The position numbers and the translations under genes are program-made. Of a stretch of DNA of 64,000 nucleotides, positions 15,968 to 25,552 are shown in pieces. The notes beneath the pieces were generated by a model, which was not told the origin of the DNA, searched no databases, and worked only from the letters and a program-made list of their open reading frames with translations. The stretch lies in NCBI GenBank assembly GCA_016200265.1, contig JACQFE010000013.1, positions 1 through 64,000 of the forward strand. The letters run 5' to 3'. Position 1 is the stretch's first letter; the number at the start of each line of letters is the position of its first letter. This stretch comes from Planctomycetota bacterium (lineage in GTDB: Bacteria > Planctomycetota > Phycisphaerae > UBA1845).

Positions 15968-18900
15968 ATGACGACAGTCGTCGATTCCGCTGCAACATCC
16001 AATGATGATAGCATGACCGATTCTTCGTTATTTGACGATGCATCCATGCAGACGACCGCGCGACCGTTGACCATTGTCATGTCCGGACTCGTCATCACCA
16101 CGCTGCTCGGATCGTATTTGCTCTTGAGTGCGGCCGAATCGGTCAACCTGATCGATGGGGCCGTGGAATGGTCGCAGGAATCGCCGCTTCGCGCGATCGT
16201 TCAATTGCTGTGCCTGAATTATGGCTATGCCACCGTAAACGCCGGCGACGTGAAGCTGTATGTGCTGGGCCTCGGGGCGGGTCTTGCGCTGCTTCTCGTT
16301 GCGATTGCAATGGGGTCAAACGACTCTCAATCGGAGAATGTCATTGGAGCGGTGCACTCGAATCCGCAAGAGCGACAAAGCCCGTCGGGCGAACGGCCGA
16401 TCTGTAATGCGGCTGTTCTTGCACTTTGTTTCGTGCTCTGGTCGTTCGCAAGCGCGAGATGGTCATCCGCGCCGTGGTTATCGATCGGCGGCAGCATCTT
16501 GCTGGCTATCGGCATCCTCTGGTCGATCGCTTTGTCATTGTGTTTGGATGCACAGCGAGTGCGCACGCTGTTTCGCGTAATGGTGATCGTTTGCGGGGTT
16601 AGCGCGTTGCTGGCGATCTGGTACTACTACGGCCGGAATCCAAATCTCAGGGCGAAATTCCCCTTTGGCAATCCAGATTTTCTGGCCGCAGCGTTGATGC
16701 CCGGAGTGCTTGGCGCGATTGCGATTGGAGCATCGGCTCTTGAAGCGATTCGCTCTGGTCAGGGCGGCAAAGTTGTCGTGTGGCTATCAGTCACGATGGT
16801 CGTGCTTGCCGCTTGCCTTTGGACAATGAGGTTGTGCGATTCGCGAGCGGCATACGTTGGCGTCGGCGCGGGGCTGCTGGCAATGATTTTCTTTGGAGTC
16901 GGCAGGCGCTGCAAAATCATGATCGCCGTGTTTGCCATCGCTCTGACCATTGGTGGCGTCGCATACATCGCCAATTCGATGCACGGATCGGACGCCGCGG
17001 GTCGTTCGACGACATTGCGATTTCGTACATACGCATGGTCGTACGCCTGGCGCATGTTTCTTGAACATCCGCTGCGGGGGTTCGGTCAAGGCGGCTTCGC
17101 ACTCCGAGGCGATGAGTATGCAGTAGGAGATGTCTTGCGCGATCCGACTGTGTTCACGTCACGAATCGACCACGCTCACTGCGAGTGGCTGGAAATTCTT
17201 GCCGACCTTGGCGTCATCGGTTGCGTGCTTTGGATCGCCGCATTGGCGATGACGTTTCGTGACGCGGCGCGCCGAGTGACCTTGCCGCGAGGTGGAATCA
17301 ACTGGACTGTCATCGGACTCACGGGAATTCTCGTCGCAATTCTGGCTGAAGAAAGTTTTGGGGTCGGCCTGCGAATGCCGGAAGTTCCAACCATTTTTTT
17401 CACGATCCTTGGAATGTTGTGGGCCGCAACAAATTCAACGGGTGCGCCGGCGCTGGATCGAATTGCGATCCGTCCGCGCGCGGTGCGATTGCTTGCCGCA
17501 AGCGCCATTGGGACTGCCGGAGTTCTGGCTCTGGTCCTGACTCAACAGGATCTTGCCGCTGCTCACCAGAGCGTGCTTGCGCAGAATGAGCTGCAAAAAG
17601 GCCATTTCGATGCGGCGGTTCATCTTGCGGAATCGGCCACCGCGCGACTCAGCCCGCAGCGGTCGATCGCGGCGCTACTGAAGCTGGCTGAGGCCCATGT
17701 CGATGCGGCTGAATCTGCATTCTCGCAAGCTCGCGAGCGCGGCGCGCGCGACGCGGATGCCGCCGTTCCCAGCGCACAGCTTCGCGTGTTGATTGCGGAA
17801 GACATCAAGTCCGCGCGTTTGCATGCGGAACAGGCTCTGCCGGTGCTTGCAGAGGTTACGTCCAGCGCTCCGGGGTTTATCACCAGCGGGTTACTTGAAT
17901 TCAGACTGGACATGCTGCGAGCAAACCTGGCAGTCGGAGATAACGATGCCGAGAAGAGTCGAGCACTCTCCGCGTTGGCAATCGAAGCGCTGAAGCGAGA
18001 AGTTTCTCGCCAGCCGTTTGATCCAGCCGTTGCAGCGCTCGCCGCGCGTTCGGCCTTGGCAGCGGGTGACTTGAAAATGATGCTTCAGATCCTTGCCCGC
18101 CCCATGCGTTTCAACCGCCTCGGCGATGGGTACGCCAAAATGTTGCAGGGCATCGCGGACAATGACGAACTCCTAGGATCGCTTATTCAGCAATTCGACG
18201 AGGTTCATCCTACAATTCGTTCTGCGGACGCAGCTTCCACTTGGGCGCCTGAAAAACTCCGCATTGATGCGGCGTTGCGGTTTCTTCGAGGCGAATACGC
18301 TACGGCCGCGGATTCTCTCGCCAAAGCATGTCCACTCTACGCTGAAATACCGGATTCCGCTGTGGCCGCAACAAGCTGCTACGCCGAATGGAGCGATGCA
18401 CAGTTCTTCCAGCATCCAGACGATGTTGAACCGGCGTTATCTTCCACACGAATGGCATTGAAAATGGCGCCGCCTTCGGAAGCCGGCCGTGAGCTTCGAG
18501 CCATCATTCAGCGCCGAATGATCCATTACGAACTTGCTGCGGGAGACGAGGAGGCCGCGATGCGCTCTCTCGCGGAAATTGCCCCGCGCGGCAGTTCGAC
18601 GGAACTTCTTCAAAATGAGCTCGGCGTACAGCTCCGTCGGATGTGCGAGTCGTTCCGCGCGCGCGTTTTTTGGCCGCCGGTCATCGCTGGAGATTCTTCC
18701 GAAGCAACGAGGATGATGACGACAATGCACGATAAGTACGGCCGTTGGATTGAGCGGGCGATTGAGTTGGCGCCAAAGGACGGGCCCGCTCGGTTCATCG
18801 CCGCTCAGATCGCGGCCGAAGACGGTGATAATGACAAGTGTGAAAGCCGTCTCCGCGAGGCGCTGGATCGAGGCCTCAATCCGAATGCTGCTTTAGAGTT

Positions 18901-19000
18901 TTTGAATCAAATCGCTGCCAACCGATTTCTTGCACAAGGACTACAATACCTTCGCAGCCAACTCGAGGCCATGACGGGCTCGCCGACCGCCGCACCGTAG
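15968..19000 (+). CDS. O-antigen ligase-like membrane protein with TPR-type C-terminus
   Basis: A 1010-residue protein. Residues 1-35 are polar and Ser/Asp-rich. About 12 transmembrane helices lie between 36 and 525. The Wzy/WaaL-type core shows FPFGNPDFLAA near 225, then FLEHPLRGFGQGGF near 362 and DHAHCEWLEILADLG near 398. This HPxxGxGxGxF...HxHNxxLE-like pair is typical of O-antigen ligase and polymerase proteins. The remaining 480 residues are alpha-helical repeats (LQKGHFDAAVHLAESAT and similar) resembling TPRs. It probably handles lipid-linked glycans at the membrane, with the repeats recruiting partners. No other polysaccharide genes are adjacent. Confidence 0.75.
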   Translation: MTTVVDSAATSNDDSMTDSSLFDDASMQTTARPLTIVMSGLVITTLLGSYLLLSAAESVNLIDGAVEWSQESPLRAIVQLLCLNYGYATVNAGDVKLYVLGLGAGLALLLVAIAMGSNDSQSENVIGAVHSNPQERQSPSGERPICNAAVLALCFVLWSFASARWSSAPWLSIGGSILLAIGILWSIALSLCLDAQRVRTLFRVMVIVCGVSALLAIWYYYGRNPNLRAKFPFGNPDFLAAALMPGVLGAIAIGASALEAIRSGQGGKVVVWLSVTMVVLAACLWTMRLCDSRAAYVGVGAGLLAMIFFGVGRRCKIMIAVFAIALTIGGVAYIANSMHGSDAAGRSTTLRFRTYAWSYAWRMFLEHPLRGFGQGGFALRGDEYAVGDVLRDPTVFTSRIDHAHCEWLEILADLGVIGCVLWIAALAMTFRDAARRVTLPRGGINWTVIGLTGILVAILAEESFGVGLRMPEVPTIFFTILGMLWAATNSTGAPALDRIAIRPRAVRLLAASAIGTAGVLALVLTQQDLAAAHQSVLAQNELQKGHFDAAVHLAESATARLSPQRSIAALLKLAEAHVDAAESAFSQARERGARDADAAVPSAQLRVLIAEDIKSARLHAEQALPVLAEVTSSAPGFITSGLLEFRLDMLRANLAVGDNDAEKSRALSALAIEALKREVSRQPFDPAVAALAARSALAAGDLKMMLQILARPMRFNRLGDGYAKMLQGIADNDELLGSLIQQFDEVHPTIRSADAASTWAPEKLRIDAALRFLRGEYATAADSLAKACPLYAEIPDSAVAATSCYAEWSDAQFFQHPDDVEPALSSTRMALKMAPPSEAGRELRAIIQRRMIHYELAAGDEEAAMRSLAEIAPRGSSTELLQNELGVQLRRMCESFRARVFWPPVIAGDSSEATRMMTTMHDKYGRWIERAIELAPKDGPARFIAAQIAAEDGDNDKCESRLREALDRGLNPNAALEFLNQIAANRFLAQGLQYLRSQLEAMTGSPTAAP

Positions 19001-19121
19001 TCGCACTCCGTATCGTAAACTTGCCGCTTCGTTCCAACGCGGATACGCTTTCTGCAGTCTCTCGTTTGTTGACTTTAGGACTGCAATAAATGACATCATG
19101 GATGCTTCTCTGGGCCACTGA

Positions 19122-20417
19122 ATGACGAGATCGCTCTCCGAAAAAATCGACCACAACACGCTGGCCTGCGGCGTCGAATACGGCGTCGTGGAGCTGCCCA
19201 AGCGTCACGTGGCCGCCTTTCAAATTCGCATTCTGGCAGGCACGTGCAATGAGCCGGAGCATTTGCCCGGGCTCGCCCGACTTGTCGAGGACACGCTCGA
19301 CAAGGGGACAGAGCGACACACCGGCCGTGAGCTTTCGGACGCCTTCGATGTGATCGGCGCGGGTCGCAACAGCGGCGCGGGTCGTGAGACTGCCGCGTTC
19401 ACATGCACTGTTCTACCTGAGCATTTCGAACGTGCTTTGGAGCTGCACGCTGAACTCCTGTGCCAGCCGACATTCCCAGATGACGTGGTGAAAGTGAATC
19501 TCGACCTCACCCGACAGGAGTTGAAGGCGTTGGAGGACGAGCCGCAAGCCTTGCTTGATAAGCTTATGGCCCCCAAGGCGCTGGGTCCGATCCTTGGGCG
19601 ACATCCGTTGGGCGATCGCAGCGGCATAGACCGAATTACGACCGGCGATCTCCGTCAGTTCTGGAAGAGTCATTACAGCAGCGGGCGGATGATCGTCAGC
19701 GTCGCCGGACCGATGAATGAATCGCGCGTCGCAGCGGCGCTGAATCGTTGCTTCGAAGGCTTTGGTCCATCGAAGAGAGAAACGAATGGGCTTCCGCCTG
19801 CGGTGTTCACGCCGGGCGTGAATCATCATTCCAAAGATCTCGCGCAGGAGCATATTGCAGTGTGTTGGCCCGGAGTCGATGCGACGCACGATGATTTTCC
19901 GATTCAGCAGGTGATTCTCGGAGTGCTCGCCGGCGGCATGAGCGGTCGATTGTTCACCGAAGTCCGCGAGAAACAGGGTTTGGTGTACTGGGTGAGCGCA
20001 TGGCAGGAGACGCCGCGCGGGTTCGGCCTGCTGTACATGGGCGCCTCGACCACGCCGGAGCGATGCAAGAAAACTTATGACACCTTGCTGCGGGAAGTGA
20101 ATCGACTTTCCGACGATCTCACTGAAAGTGAGCTTGAACGCGCGAAGACCGGCATCATCGCAGGCTGGGAAACGCGCGGCGACGCGACTCGCGCACGATG
20201 CTCCGAACTCGCGTCGGATTTGTATTTCTTCGGTCGACCGATGCCCATGAGTGAGAGGGTCTCTCGAATTCAGCGTGTGACTCGCGATGACGTTTCGCGA
20301 TACCTTCGAACCTATCGTCGCGATCAGCTCTGCGTGATGACGCTTGGCCCGCGGGCATTGACCGAAGGCTCGAATTCCACTTCGGATGCGCGGACGAAGG
20401 AGGCGATTCGACAATGA
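19122..20417 (+). CDS. M16-family peptidase homologue lacking the zinc motif
   Basis: A 431-residue protein with the two tandem alpha/beta halves of M16 (insulinase/processing peptidase) proteins. Where an active member has HxxEH, this one reads LPGLARLVEDTL near residue 50, so the zinc ligands are absent. The second half keeps the C-terminal signature GGMSGRLFTEVREKQGLVYWV near 265, the R/Y-type substrate-binding block. Bacterial and mitochondrial M16 proteases often work as one active and one inactive chain. Its stop overlaps the start of the active M16 gene by 4 bp (ATGA), strongly supporting a translationally coupled heterodimer. The location is probably cytoplasmic or periplasm-facing without a signal peptide, as none is seen. 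Confidence 0.88.
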   Translation: MTRSLSEKIDHNTLACGVEYGVVELPKRHVAAFQIRILAGTCNEPEHLPGLARLVEDTLDKGTERHTGRELSDAFDVIGAGRNSGAGRETAAFTCTVLPEHFERALELHAELLCQPTFPDDVVKVNLDLTRQELKALEDEPQALLDKLMAPKALGPILGRHPLGDRSGIDRITTGDLRQFWKSHYSSGRMIVSVAGPMNESRVAAALNRCFEGFGPSKRETNGLPPAVFTPGVNHHSKDLAQEHIAVCWPGVDATHDDFPIQQVILGVLAGGMSGRLFTEVREKQGLVYWVSAWQETPRGFGLLYMGASTTPERCKKTYDTLLREVNRLSDDLTESELERAKTGIIAGWETRGDATRARCSELASDLYFFGRPMPMSERVSRIQRVTRDDVSRYLRTYRRDQLCVMTLGPRALTEGSNSTSDARTKEAIRQ

Positions 20418-21670
20418 GTCCGGCGACTTCCGCGACATCGCCATTCACGGTCCACACGTTGAAAAACGGGCTTAGCGTGGTGATTGAAGAGATGCCCGAC
20501 GTTTGCAGCGTGGCCGCCGGATTCCTGTGTCGCACTGGAGCGCGGGATGAGACGCCGCCGCTAGCGGGCGTGTCGCACTTTCTCGAACACATGATGTTCA
20601 AGGGCACGTCGCGTCGCACGTGGGCCCAGATCACGATTGATTTTGATTCAATGGGCAGCGCGTACAACGCCTTCACCAGCGAAGACCGAACGATTTATTA
20701 CGGTTGGGTGCGGACGAAGGATCTGGAGCCGCAGATCGAGTTGCTGGCGGACATGATGCGATCCGCGATTCCCCTCGATGAATTCACCACGGAAAAAAAC
20801 GTCATCCTCGAAGAGATCGCGATGTCCAAGGACAATCTTGATCACGTCGCGTTTGATTTTTTGCAAGAGAAGGTGTTCGCGGGGCACCCGCTCGCCTGGC
20901 CGATTCTCGGTTACGACAGCACCGTGCAATCACTGACCCGCGATCAAATGTGGGACTATTTTCAGCAGCGTTACGCACCGAACAACATGCTGCTCGTGGT
21001 CGCGGGAGCCTTGAAGCCCGAACAAGTCATCGAAGTTGCCGAGCGATATTGCGGTTCCTGGCCTAGAGTCACTGACCCGCCCAAACGCGTTCCGCCGAAA
21101 GTCGCACGCGGAGTCGATGTGCTCAAGCTCGATCGCTTCAATCAACAGGTGATTGCACTGACTTTTCCTTCGGTCAGCGCGTGCGATTCGCGGATCGAAG
21201 TTGTCTCAGCGGCGGCAACGATTCTCGGCGGTGAAAACTCACGCATGTACTGGGACATCGTCCAAAAAGGCATTGCCCCGCGGGCCGGTGCGCATCACCT
21301 GGATTTCACTGACAGCGGCGTGCTTATTCTTTACGGAAGCTGCGATCCGACCAATGCCGAACTTCTGCTGGATGCGCTTCGAAAGGAAGCGCGACGGCTC
21401 ACCGACGAACCTCCGCGCGATGCGGAAGTCGATCGCGTGAAGAACCGTCGCCGCACGTCCGTCGCGGTGGAGGCCGAAGCCCCGTATTATCGCCTCACGC
21501 AATTGATGGACGACATGGAATTCCATGGACGGCCGCGAACGGTCGATGAGGCACTGGCGGAAGTGGACGCAGTGACCAGTGATTCGATCGTGAAGTTTTT
21601 GCGAGAATTCCCAATTGACGGCGAGGGGCACTTGACGAGCGTGGGGCCGCGCGACTGGCCGAAACTGTAG
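20414..21670 (+). CDS. Active M16-family zinc peptidase
   Basis: A 418-residue M16 metallopeptidase. The inverted zinc motif HFLEH is at 55-59, and the third ligand is one of the glutamates of NVILEEIAM near 133-134, about 75 residues later, as in the family. The processing-peptidase-like N-terminus HTLKNGLSVVIEEMP precedes it. The C-terminal half has NFNQQVIALTFPS-type strands and ENSRMYWDIVQKG. It pairs with the overlapping upstream zinc-less homologue, so the complex resembles an alpha/beta processing peptidase. The substrate is unknown. No signal peptide is seen. A dispersed repeat follows the stop by about 35 bp. Confidence 0.92.
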   Translation: MSPATSATSPFTVHTLKNGLSVVIEEMPDVCSVAAGFLCRTGARDETPPLAGVSHFLEHMMFKGTSRRTWAQITIDFDSMGSAYNAFTSEDRTIYYGWVRTKDLEPQIELLADMMRSAIPLDEFTTEKNVILEEIAMSKDNLDHVAFDFLQEKVFAGHPLAWPILGYDSTVQSLTRDQMWDYFQQRYAPNNMLLVVAGALKPEQVIEVAERYCGSWPRVTDPPKRVPPKVARGVDVLKLDRFNQQVIALTFPSVSACDSRIEVVSAAATILGGENSRMYWDIVQKGIAPRAGAHHLDFTDSGVLILYGSCDPTNAELLLDALRKEARRLTDEPPRDAEVDRVKNRRRTSVAVEAEAPYYRLTQLMDDMEFHGRPRTVDEALAEVDAVTSDSIVKFLREFPIDGEGHLTSVGPRDWPKL

Positions 21671-21705
21671 GTTATCTGGGTGGGCGCCAATGGCCGGAAC
21701 GCTTC

Positions 21706-21775
21706 GTCATTCTGAGGTCACCGCAGTGACCGAAGAATCTCGCATTCAGAGATGCTTCGCTTCGCTCAGCATGAC
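21706..21775 (-). repeat. Dispersed ~70-bp palindromic repeat, copy 5 (inverted orientation)
   Basis: Begins GTCATTCTGAGGTCACCGCA and ends CTTCGCTCAGCATGAC. Orientation is the same as copy 1. It lies directly after the M16 pair and before a perfect hairpin at 21787-21804. Confidence 0.9.
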
Positions 21776-21786
21776 AACTGGCGTGT

Positions 21787-21804
21787 CCCAGGCCTCGGCC
21801 TGGG
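21787..21804. repeat. Perfect 8-bp hairpin
   Basis: CCCAGGCC and GGCCTGGG separated by TC, nested in an imperfect GTCC...GGAC pair. There is no U-run, so it is more likely a small repeat unit than a Rho-independent terminator, although it lies past the M16 operon end. Confidence 0.6.
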
Positions 21805-21854
21805 GGACTGACGAGAATCATTCCACCTTACGAGTTCGTGTGTATAACTGATTC

Positions 21855-22670
21855 ATGGCTGATCCCGCACAATTACAGATCCGAGTCATCTACGATTCAC
21901 GAAATCGTGGCCGCGCGACAGTTGTCACCACAAAGATCATTCCAGTTGCCGGCGCAAGTAGACTGGCTTTCCTTGCATTCGGATCGTTGATCATCGCATC
22001 GGCGTTGTACTTTGGAACATGGTGGCGAGTTGATCCGTTTCTCTCTCGCGTGGTCATTTTGAAAACGCCAATGGACCTTGAGCCGCAGCAAGTCGCAGCC
22101 TTGTTTGGCGTAGGACCAGTTGACAGCCAGAATGCGACCCCTGACGCGAATAAGGCTCCACAGGAAGCGCCACACCCTCGATGGACGGGACACGCCGCGC
22201 GAAACATCATAGTCGGCGGAGCGCTCACCTGGCTTACATTGACGACGATCGCAATCTGGCTGATGGCGCTTGCATCCGGCGCGGCGTTCGGGCGACTGAG
22301 GCCGGCGGTGCGATCGGTCGCGCCGATGTTGTTCTTGCTCATCTTAATTCCGCTGGGCGTCGCGACGTGGTACGTGTGGAAGAACTACGGCATGAAGTAT
22401 TTGCCGGAGCATCTTCGCATCGGCATGGGCGGGCTTGTGGTTCTCGCATGGGCGCTTGGCCTGATGATCCGCCGACTTCGAGGCGCGACTCGTTTCGCGG
22501 CCTACATGCTGATCGTCGCTTCGATTGGCACGGCTGCGGCCATTTACCTCGGCACGCAGACCGGCGCGATGGACGCGGCGCAATTTAAGATTCCGGTCAT
22601 AGCCGCGATCCTCGTGGCGGAGTCCTTGTGGGGTTGGATCAGCCTGATTACGTCGAGACGACTGGCGTGA
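21855..22670 (+). CDS. Six-helix membrane protein of unknown function
   Basis: A 271-residue integral membrane protein. A soluble N-terminus of about 30 residues leads into a first helix LAFLAFGSLIIASALYF. A roughly 60-residue loop (WWRVDPFLSRVVILKTPMD and onward) follows. Five further helices occupy about 110 to 265. I recognise no catalytic motif or family. Codon use matches neighbouring genes. It stands alone between two dispersed repeats, and its stop is immediately followed by copy 6. Confidence 0.65.
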   Translation: MADPAQLQIRVIYDSRNRGRATVVTTKIIPVAGASRLAFLAFGSLIIASALYFGTWWRVDPFLSRVVILKTPMDLEPQQVAALFGVGPVDSQNATPDANKAPQEAPHPRWTGHAARNIIVGGALTWLTLTTIAIWLMALASGAAFGRLRPAVRSVAPMLFLLILIPLGVATWYVWKNYGMKYLPEHLRIGMGGLVVLAWALGLMIRRLRGATRFAAYMLIVASIGTAAAIYLGTQTGAMDAAQFKIPVIAAILVAESLWGWISLITSRRLA

Positions 22671-22740
22671 TTCATGCTGAGCGAAGCGAAGCATCTCGTG
22701 CCGAGATTCTTCGTCCCGGAGTACCGGGACTCAGAATGAC
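22671..22740 (+). repeat. Dispersed ~70-bp palindromic repeat, copy 6
   Basis: Begins TTCATGCTGAGCGAAGCGAA and ends GGACTCAGAATGAC. The inner words are GCATCTCGTGCCGAGATTC, and a second stem CCCGGAGTACCGGG is visible. It begins next to the stop codon of the membrane gene. Confidence 0.9.
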
Positions 22741-22786
22741 ACGCGGTGCTGTCAGTTTCCTGCTTGAACGCTCTCAATTCGCACAA

Positions 22787-24040
22787 CTATTCCGGCTTCG
22801 CGCTCTTCAGAAATGCGTCGATCGCCGGCATCCATTGCGTCATCGAAGAGGCCGGGCCGGATACCTGAACGAGGTGCGCTCCCTTGGGATATTCAATGAT
22901 GGCCCCGAGGAATCGATGATCCGGACGACCGATGTCGCGCGGCCCGATTTTGACGGCGCCCGATAGCTCGACGGCTGTAATTTTGACCGGGCCGCCTTGT
23001 ACCGAGGACACTTTCGCGTCACTTCGCAACATCGGTGAGCCGTTGGCCTTTGACACGTGGCCGAGCCAACGCTCGATGGTTTTCTCTTCAAATTCCTTGC
23101 CGCGCGTGCCCATGAAGTGACTGATGCGCACCACACCGCCTTCACCGCGCCCGTCAGGACTTGGGATTCGCAACTCCGCTTCCGGGCCCATCGGCTCCGG
23201 CTTGATCTCTTCCTTAACCCAACCGGACGGAATCGACATTTTCAATCCGGTCAAATCGAGCACGCCCGGCGGCGCGGGCAAGGTGCCGGGACTCATCGCT
23301 TTTCCTTTTCCAACGACGGGTACTTCTTCAGGACGAACGCGTCTTGCATCGGCCAGGCGTTCATCGGTTTTGGGAACAACTCTGTCCTGCACTGGTGGTG
23401 GAGGCGGTCGAATTTCCGGCTGCTTCGTCTCCACGGGTCGCTCGGTCACGGCGTTGACGGGTTGCGGGGCGGATTTGGCTGGTGCGCTTGTGGTTGGAAT
23501 ACTTGGAGCCGGGTTCTGTACGACTGGCTGCGATTTCGGCTCGATTACCTTGGGTGCCGAAGGTTGTGGCGCTGCGCTCGCCGGCTTCGTGTCCGATGGC
23601 ACGGGCCTCACATTGATGGGAGTCGGCTTTTGCTCCGGGTGCGCCGCCGGCTCCTGGGGTTTTCCGGCATCAGCAATCTTTTGCGCAGTGCTTGTTTCGT
23701 TCGACCTAGTTTCAGCCGACTTCGGCGCGGGCGCAGGCGACGACTCAGTTGGCCTTGCGACGTCGGTCGCCATCTTGCCGACTTCTGGTCTTGATTGAAC
23801 CGACTTGTTTATCGTGTTTTTTTCTGGAGACCCCGCGCTGCTGGATGGTAAATTTCCTGCGGCAGGATCGGCTGGTGTGGTTTGTGCCGAAGGGGCAGCT
23901 CCTACGATTTTCTTCAAATCGACCACGCCAGCCTGATTCAATCCCATCATCGCGCCGGTCACGGCGGAAAGAAATCCCGCCGTCGCTGTCATGAGGCCGG
24001 GTAGACTGTGCCAAAATCCAGTTTTCGGTGCGTCGGGCAT
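22787..24040 (-). CDS. Anchored proline-rich protein with conserved C-terminal domain
   Basis: A 417-residue protein. One hydrophobic segment near residues 13-35 (LPGLMTATAGFLSAVTGAMMG) anchors it. Residues 60-255 are a Pro/Ala/Ser/Lys-rich linker with no fold. The last 150 residues form a compact domain beginning LDLTGLKMSIPSGWVKEE, with VVRISHFMGT and AIIEYPKGAHLVQVSGP. This resembles lipoprotein-type domains with an early PxGW motif that occur repeatedly in planctomycetes, but I cannot name a function. The likely topology is one cytoplasmic stub with the domain displayed in the periplasm. ATG 24040 is used; a GTG three codons upstream is possible. Confidence 0.65.
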   Translation of the reverse strand: MPDAPKTGFWHSLPGLMTATAGFLSAVTGAMMGLNQAGVVDLKKIVGAAPSAQTTPADPAAGNLPSSSAGSPEKNTINKSVQSRPEVGKMATDVARPTESSPAPAPKSAETRSNETSTAQKIADAGKPQEPAAHPEQKPTPINVRPVPSDTKPASAAPQPSAPKVIEPKSQPVVQNPAPSIPTTSAPAKSAPQPVNAVTERPVETKQPEIRPPPPPVQDRVVPKTDERLADARRVRPEEVPVVGKGKAMSPGTLPAPPGVLDLTGLKMSIPSGWVKEEIKPEPMGPEAELRIPSPDGRGEGGVVRISHFMGTRGKEFEEKTIERWLGHVSKANGSPMLRSDAKVSSVQGGPVKITAVELSGAVKIGPRDIGRPDHRFLGAIIEYPKGAHLVQVSGPASSMTQWMPAIDAFLKSAKPE

Positions 24041-24289
24041 TATTTTCACTTACCAGAAAAAGTCTGTTGTGGTCAACTCTTGGTTCAACGAGCCAATCTG
24101 CCGTTCTGCCAACTTTCGATGCCTATTTGTGGCAAATCTTATTGAGTTGTCAGCGGATTCGTCAAGCGACTACCAATGGATTGAGCACCAGGCCGCGCTC
24201 CGTGTACATGTCGAATTCTCGGATAGGATGGCTTCAATGCGTATTTTCACTGATTTGTTCCGCAAGAATGGTTCTCACGGATTTGTCAC

Positions 24290-25543
24290 TTGAGTAATGC
24301 GGATGTCATGATTGTTGGCGCTGGCGCCGCGGGCTTGGCCGCCGGAATTTTCTGCGCGCGTTTGCGACCCGATTTGCGCATCACAATTCTCGACGGTGCA
24401 CAGAAAATCGGCGCGAAAATTCTAGTGAGCGGCGGCGGACGGTGCAATGTCACCAATGTCCGCGTGATAGCCGAGGATTTCTGGGGCGGCAGCCGGAATA
24501 CGATTCGTCGCGTGCTTCGCGCCTTCACGGAAAAGCAGACCGTCGAATTTTTTCACGAAATCGGCGTTTCGTTGCATGAAGAGCAATGGGGCAAGCTGTT
24601 TCCCGATTCGAACAGCGCAAAGACCGTGTTGAATGCATTGCTGAGTGAGGCCGGGCGGCTCGGCGTAACAATCATGCCCGGTCATCGAGTTGTTGACATT
24701 CAACACTGCGAAGTGTTTGAGATTCAAATAGACGTTCCTAGGACCGGATCGAAAACTCTCACAACCGGGTGTGTCGTTCTGGCTACCGGCGGTCGATCGC
24801 TTCCCAAGTCAGGCAGTGACGGACTTGGGTTTCAGCTCGCGCAGTCACTTGGGCATTCGCTGGTCGAACAGACGCCGGGCCTGGTTCCACTTGAGCTGGA
24901 TGACACATTTCATGGAGAACTCTCCGGCATCGCCCACGAAGTCGAATTAACCATCAAGACGGCGCATGAAAATCCTGTTCGCATCTCCGGGCCGATGCTT
25001 TGGACTCATTTTGGCGTGAGCGGGCCGGCGGTCCTCGATGCGTCGAGACACTGGCATCGTGCGAAGCTGCTCAATCAAGAGGTCACTTTCACGGCCAATT
25101 TTCTGCCCGGTTCTGATTTCGTGACCGCTGAAGCTCGTTTGCTCGATCTCACGAAGAATGAGTCGAACACCCTGGTGCGAAACGCTCTGGCCGCGTTGAT
25201 CCCCAATCGACTGGCTGAGATGCTCTGTCGCGAGGTCGAAATCCCGGGCCGCATGACCATGGGCCAGCTCGATCGCGATCGCCGCCGCCGTCTGGTACAC
25301 GTTCTCATCGAGCGCGAGTTTCGAATTCGCGGAAGCCGCGGATACAACTATGCGGAAGTGACGGCGGGCGGCGTGCCGCTGGACGAAATCGATCCTTCGA
25401 CCATGGCGTCGCGAAAGTGTCCGGGGCTGTTCCTGGTCGGCGAGATTCTCGACGTCGACGGACGAATCGGCGGATTCAATTTTCAATGGGCGTGGTCCAG
25501 TGCCCACGTCACCGCGAGTGGAATCGCCAGGTTTTTCAGCTAA
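24290..25543 (+). CDS. HI0933/YhiN-family FAD-dependent oxidoreductase
   Basis: A 417-residue flavoprotein. The dinucleotide fold begins at VMIVGAGAAGLAAG (residues 6-19). The family signature KILVSGGGRCNVTN is near 43-56. The ATG motif VVLATGGRSLPKSGSDG is near 163-179. The C-terminal GGxxxxEI block is VTAGGVPLDEID near 361, then GLFLVGEILDVDGRIGGFN near 383. The YhiN family is conserved and of uncertain substrate, and is related to BaiN. The start is a TTG (24290), because the next ATG lies inside the first beta strand. It ends 9 bp before the potassium-channel gene, so the two may be co-transcribed. Confidence 0.9.
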   Translation: MSNADVMIVGAGAAGLAAGIFCARLRPDLRITILDGAQKIGAKILVSGGGRCNVTNVRVIAEDFWGGSRNTIRRVLRAFTEKQTVEFFHEIGVSLHEEQWGKLFPDSNSAKTVLNALLSEAGRLGVTIMPGHRVVDIQHCEVFEIQIDVPRTGSKTLTTGCVVLATGGRSLPKSGSDGLGFQLAQSLGHSLVEQTPGLVPLELDDTFHGELSGIAHEVELTIKTAHENPVRISGPMLWTHFGVSGPAVLDASRHWHRAKLLNQEVTFTANFLPGSDFVTAEARLLDLTKNESNTLVRNALAALIPNRLAEMLCREVEIPGRMTMGQLDRDRRRRLVHVLIEREFRIRGSRGYNYAEVTAGGVPLDEIDPSTMASRKCPGLFLVGEILDVDGRIGGFNFQWAWSSAHVTASGIARFFS

Positions 25544-25552
25544 TGTGATCGT

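Noticed and set aside
23057..23798. Long plus-strand frames opposite the proline-rich protein
   Set aside because: They mirror a Pro/Ala-rich coding region, which gives long open antisense frames by composition alone.
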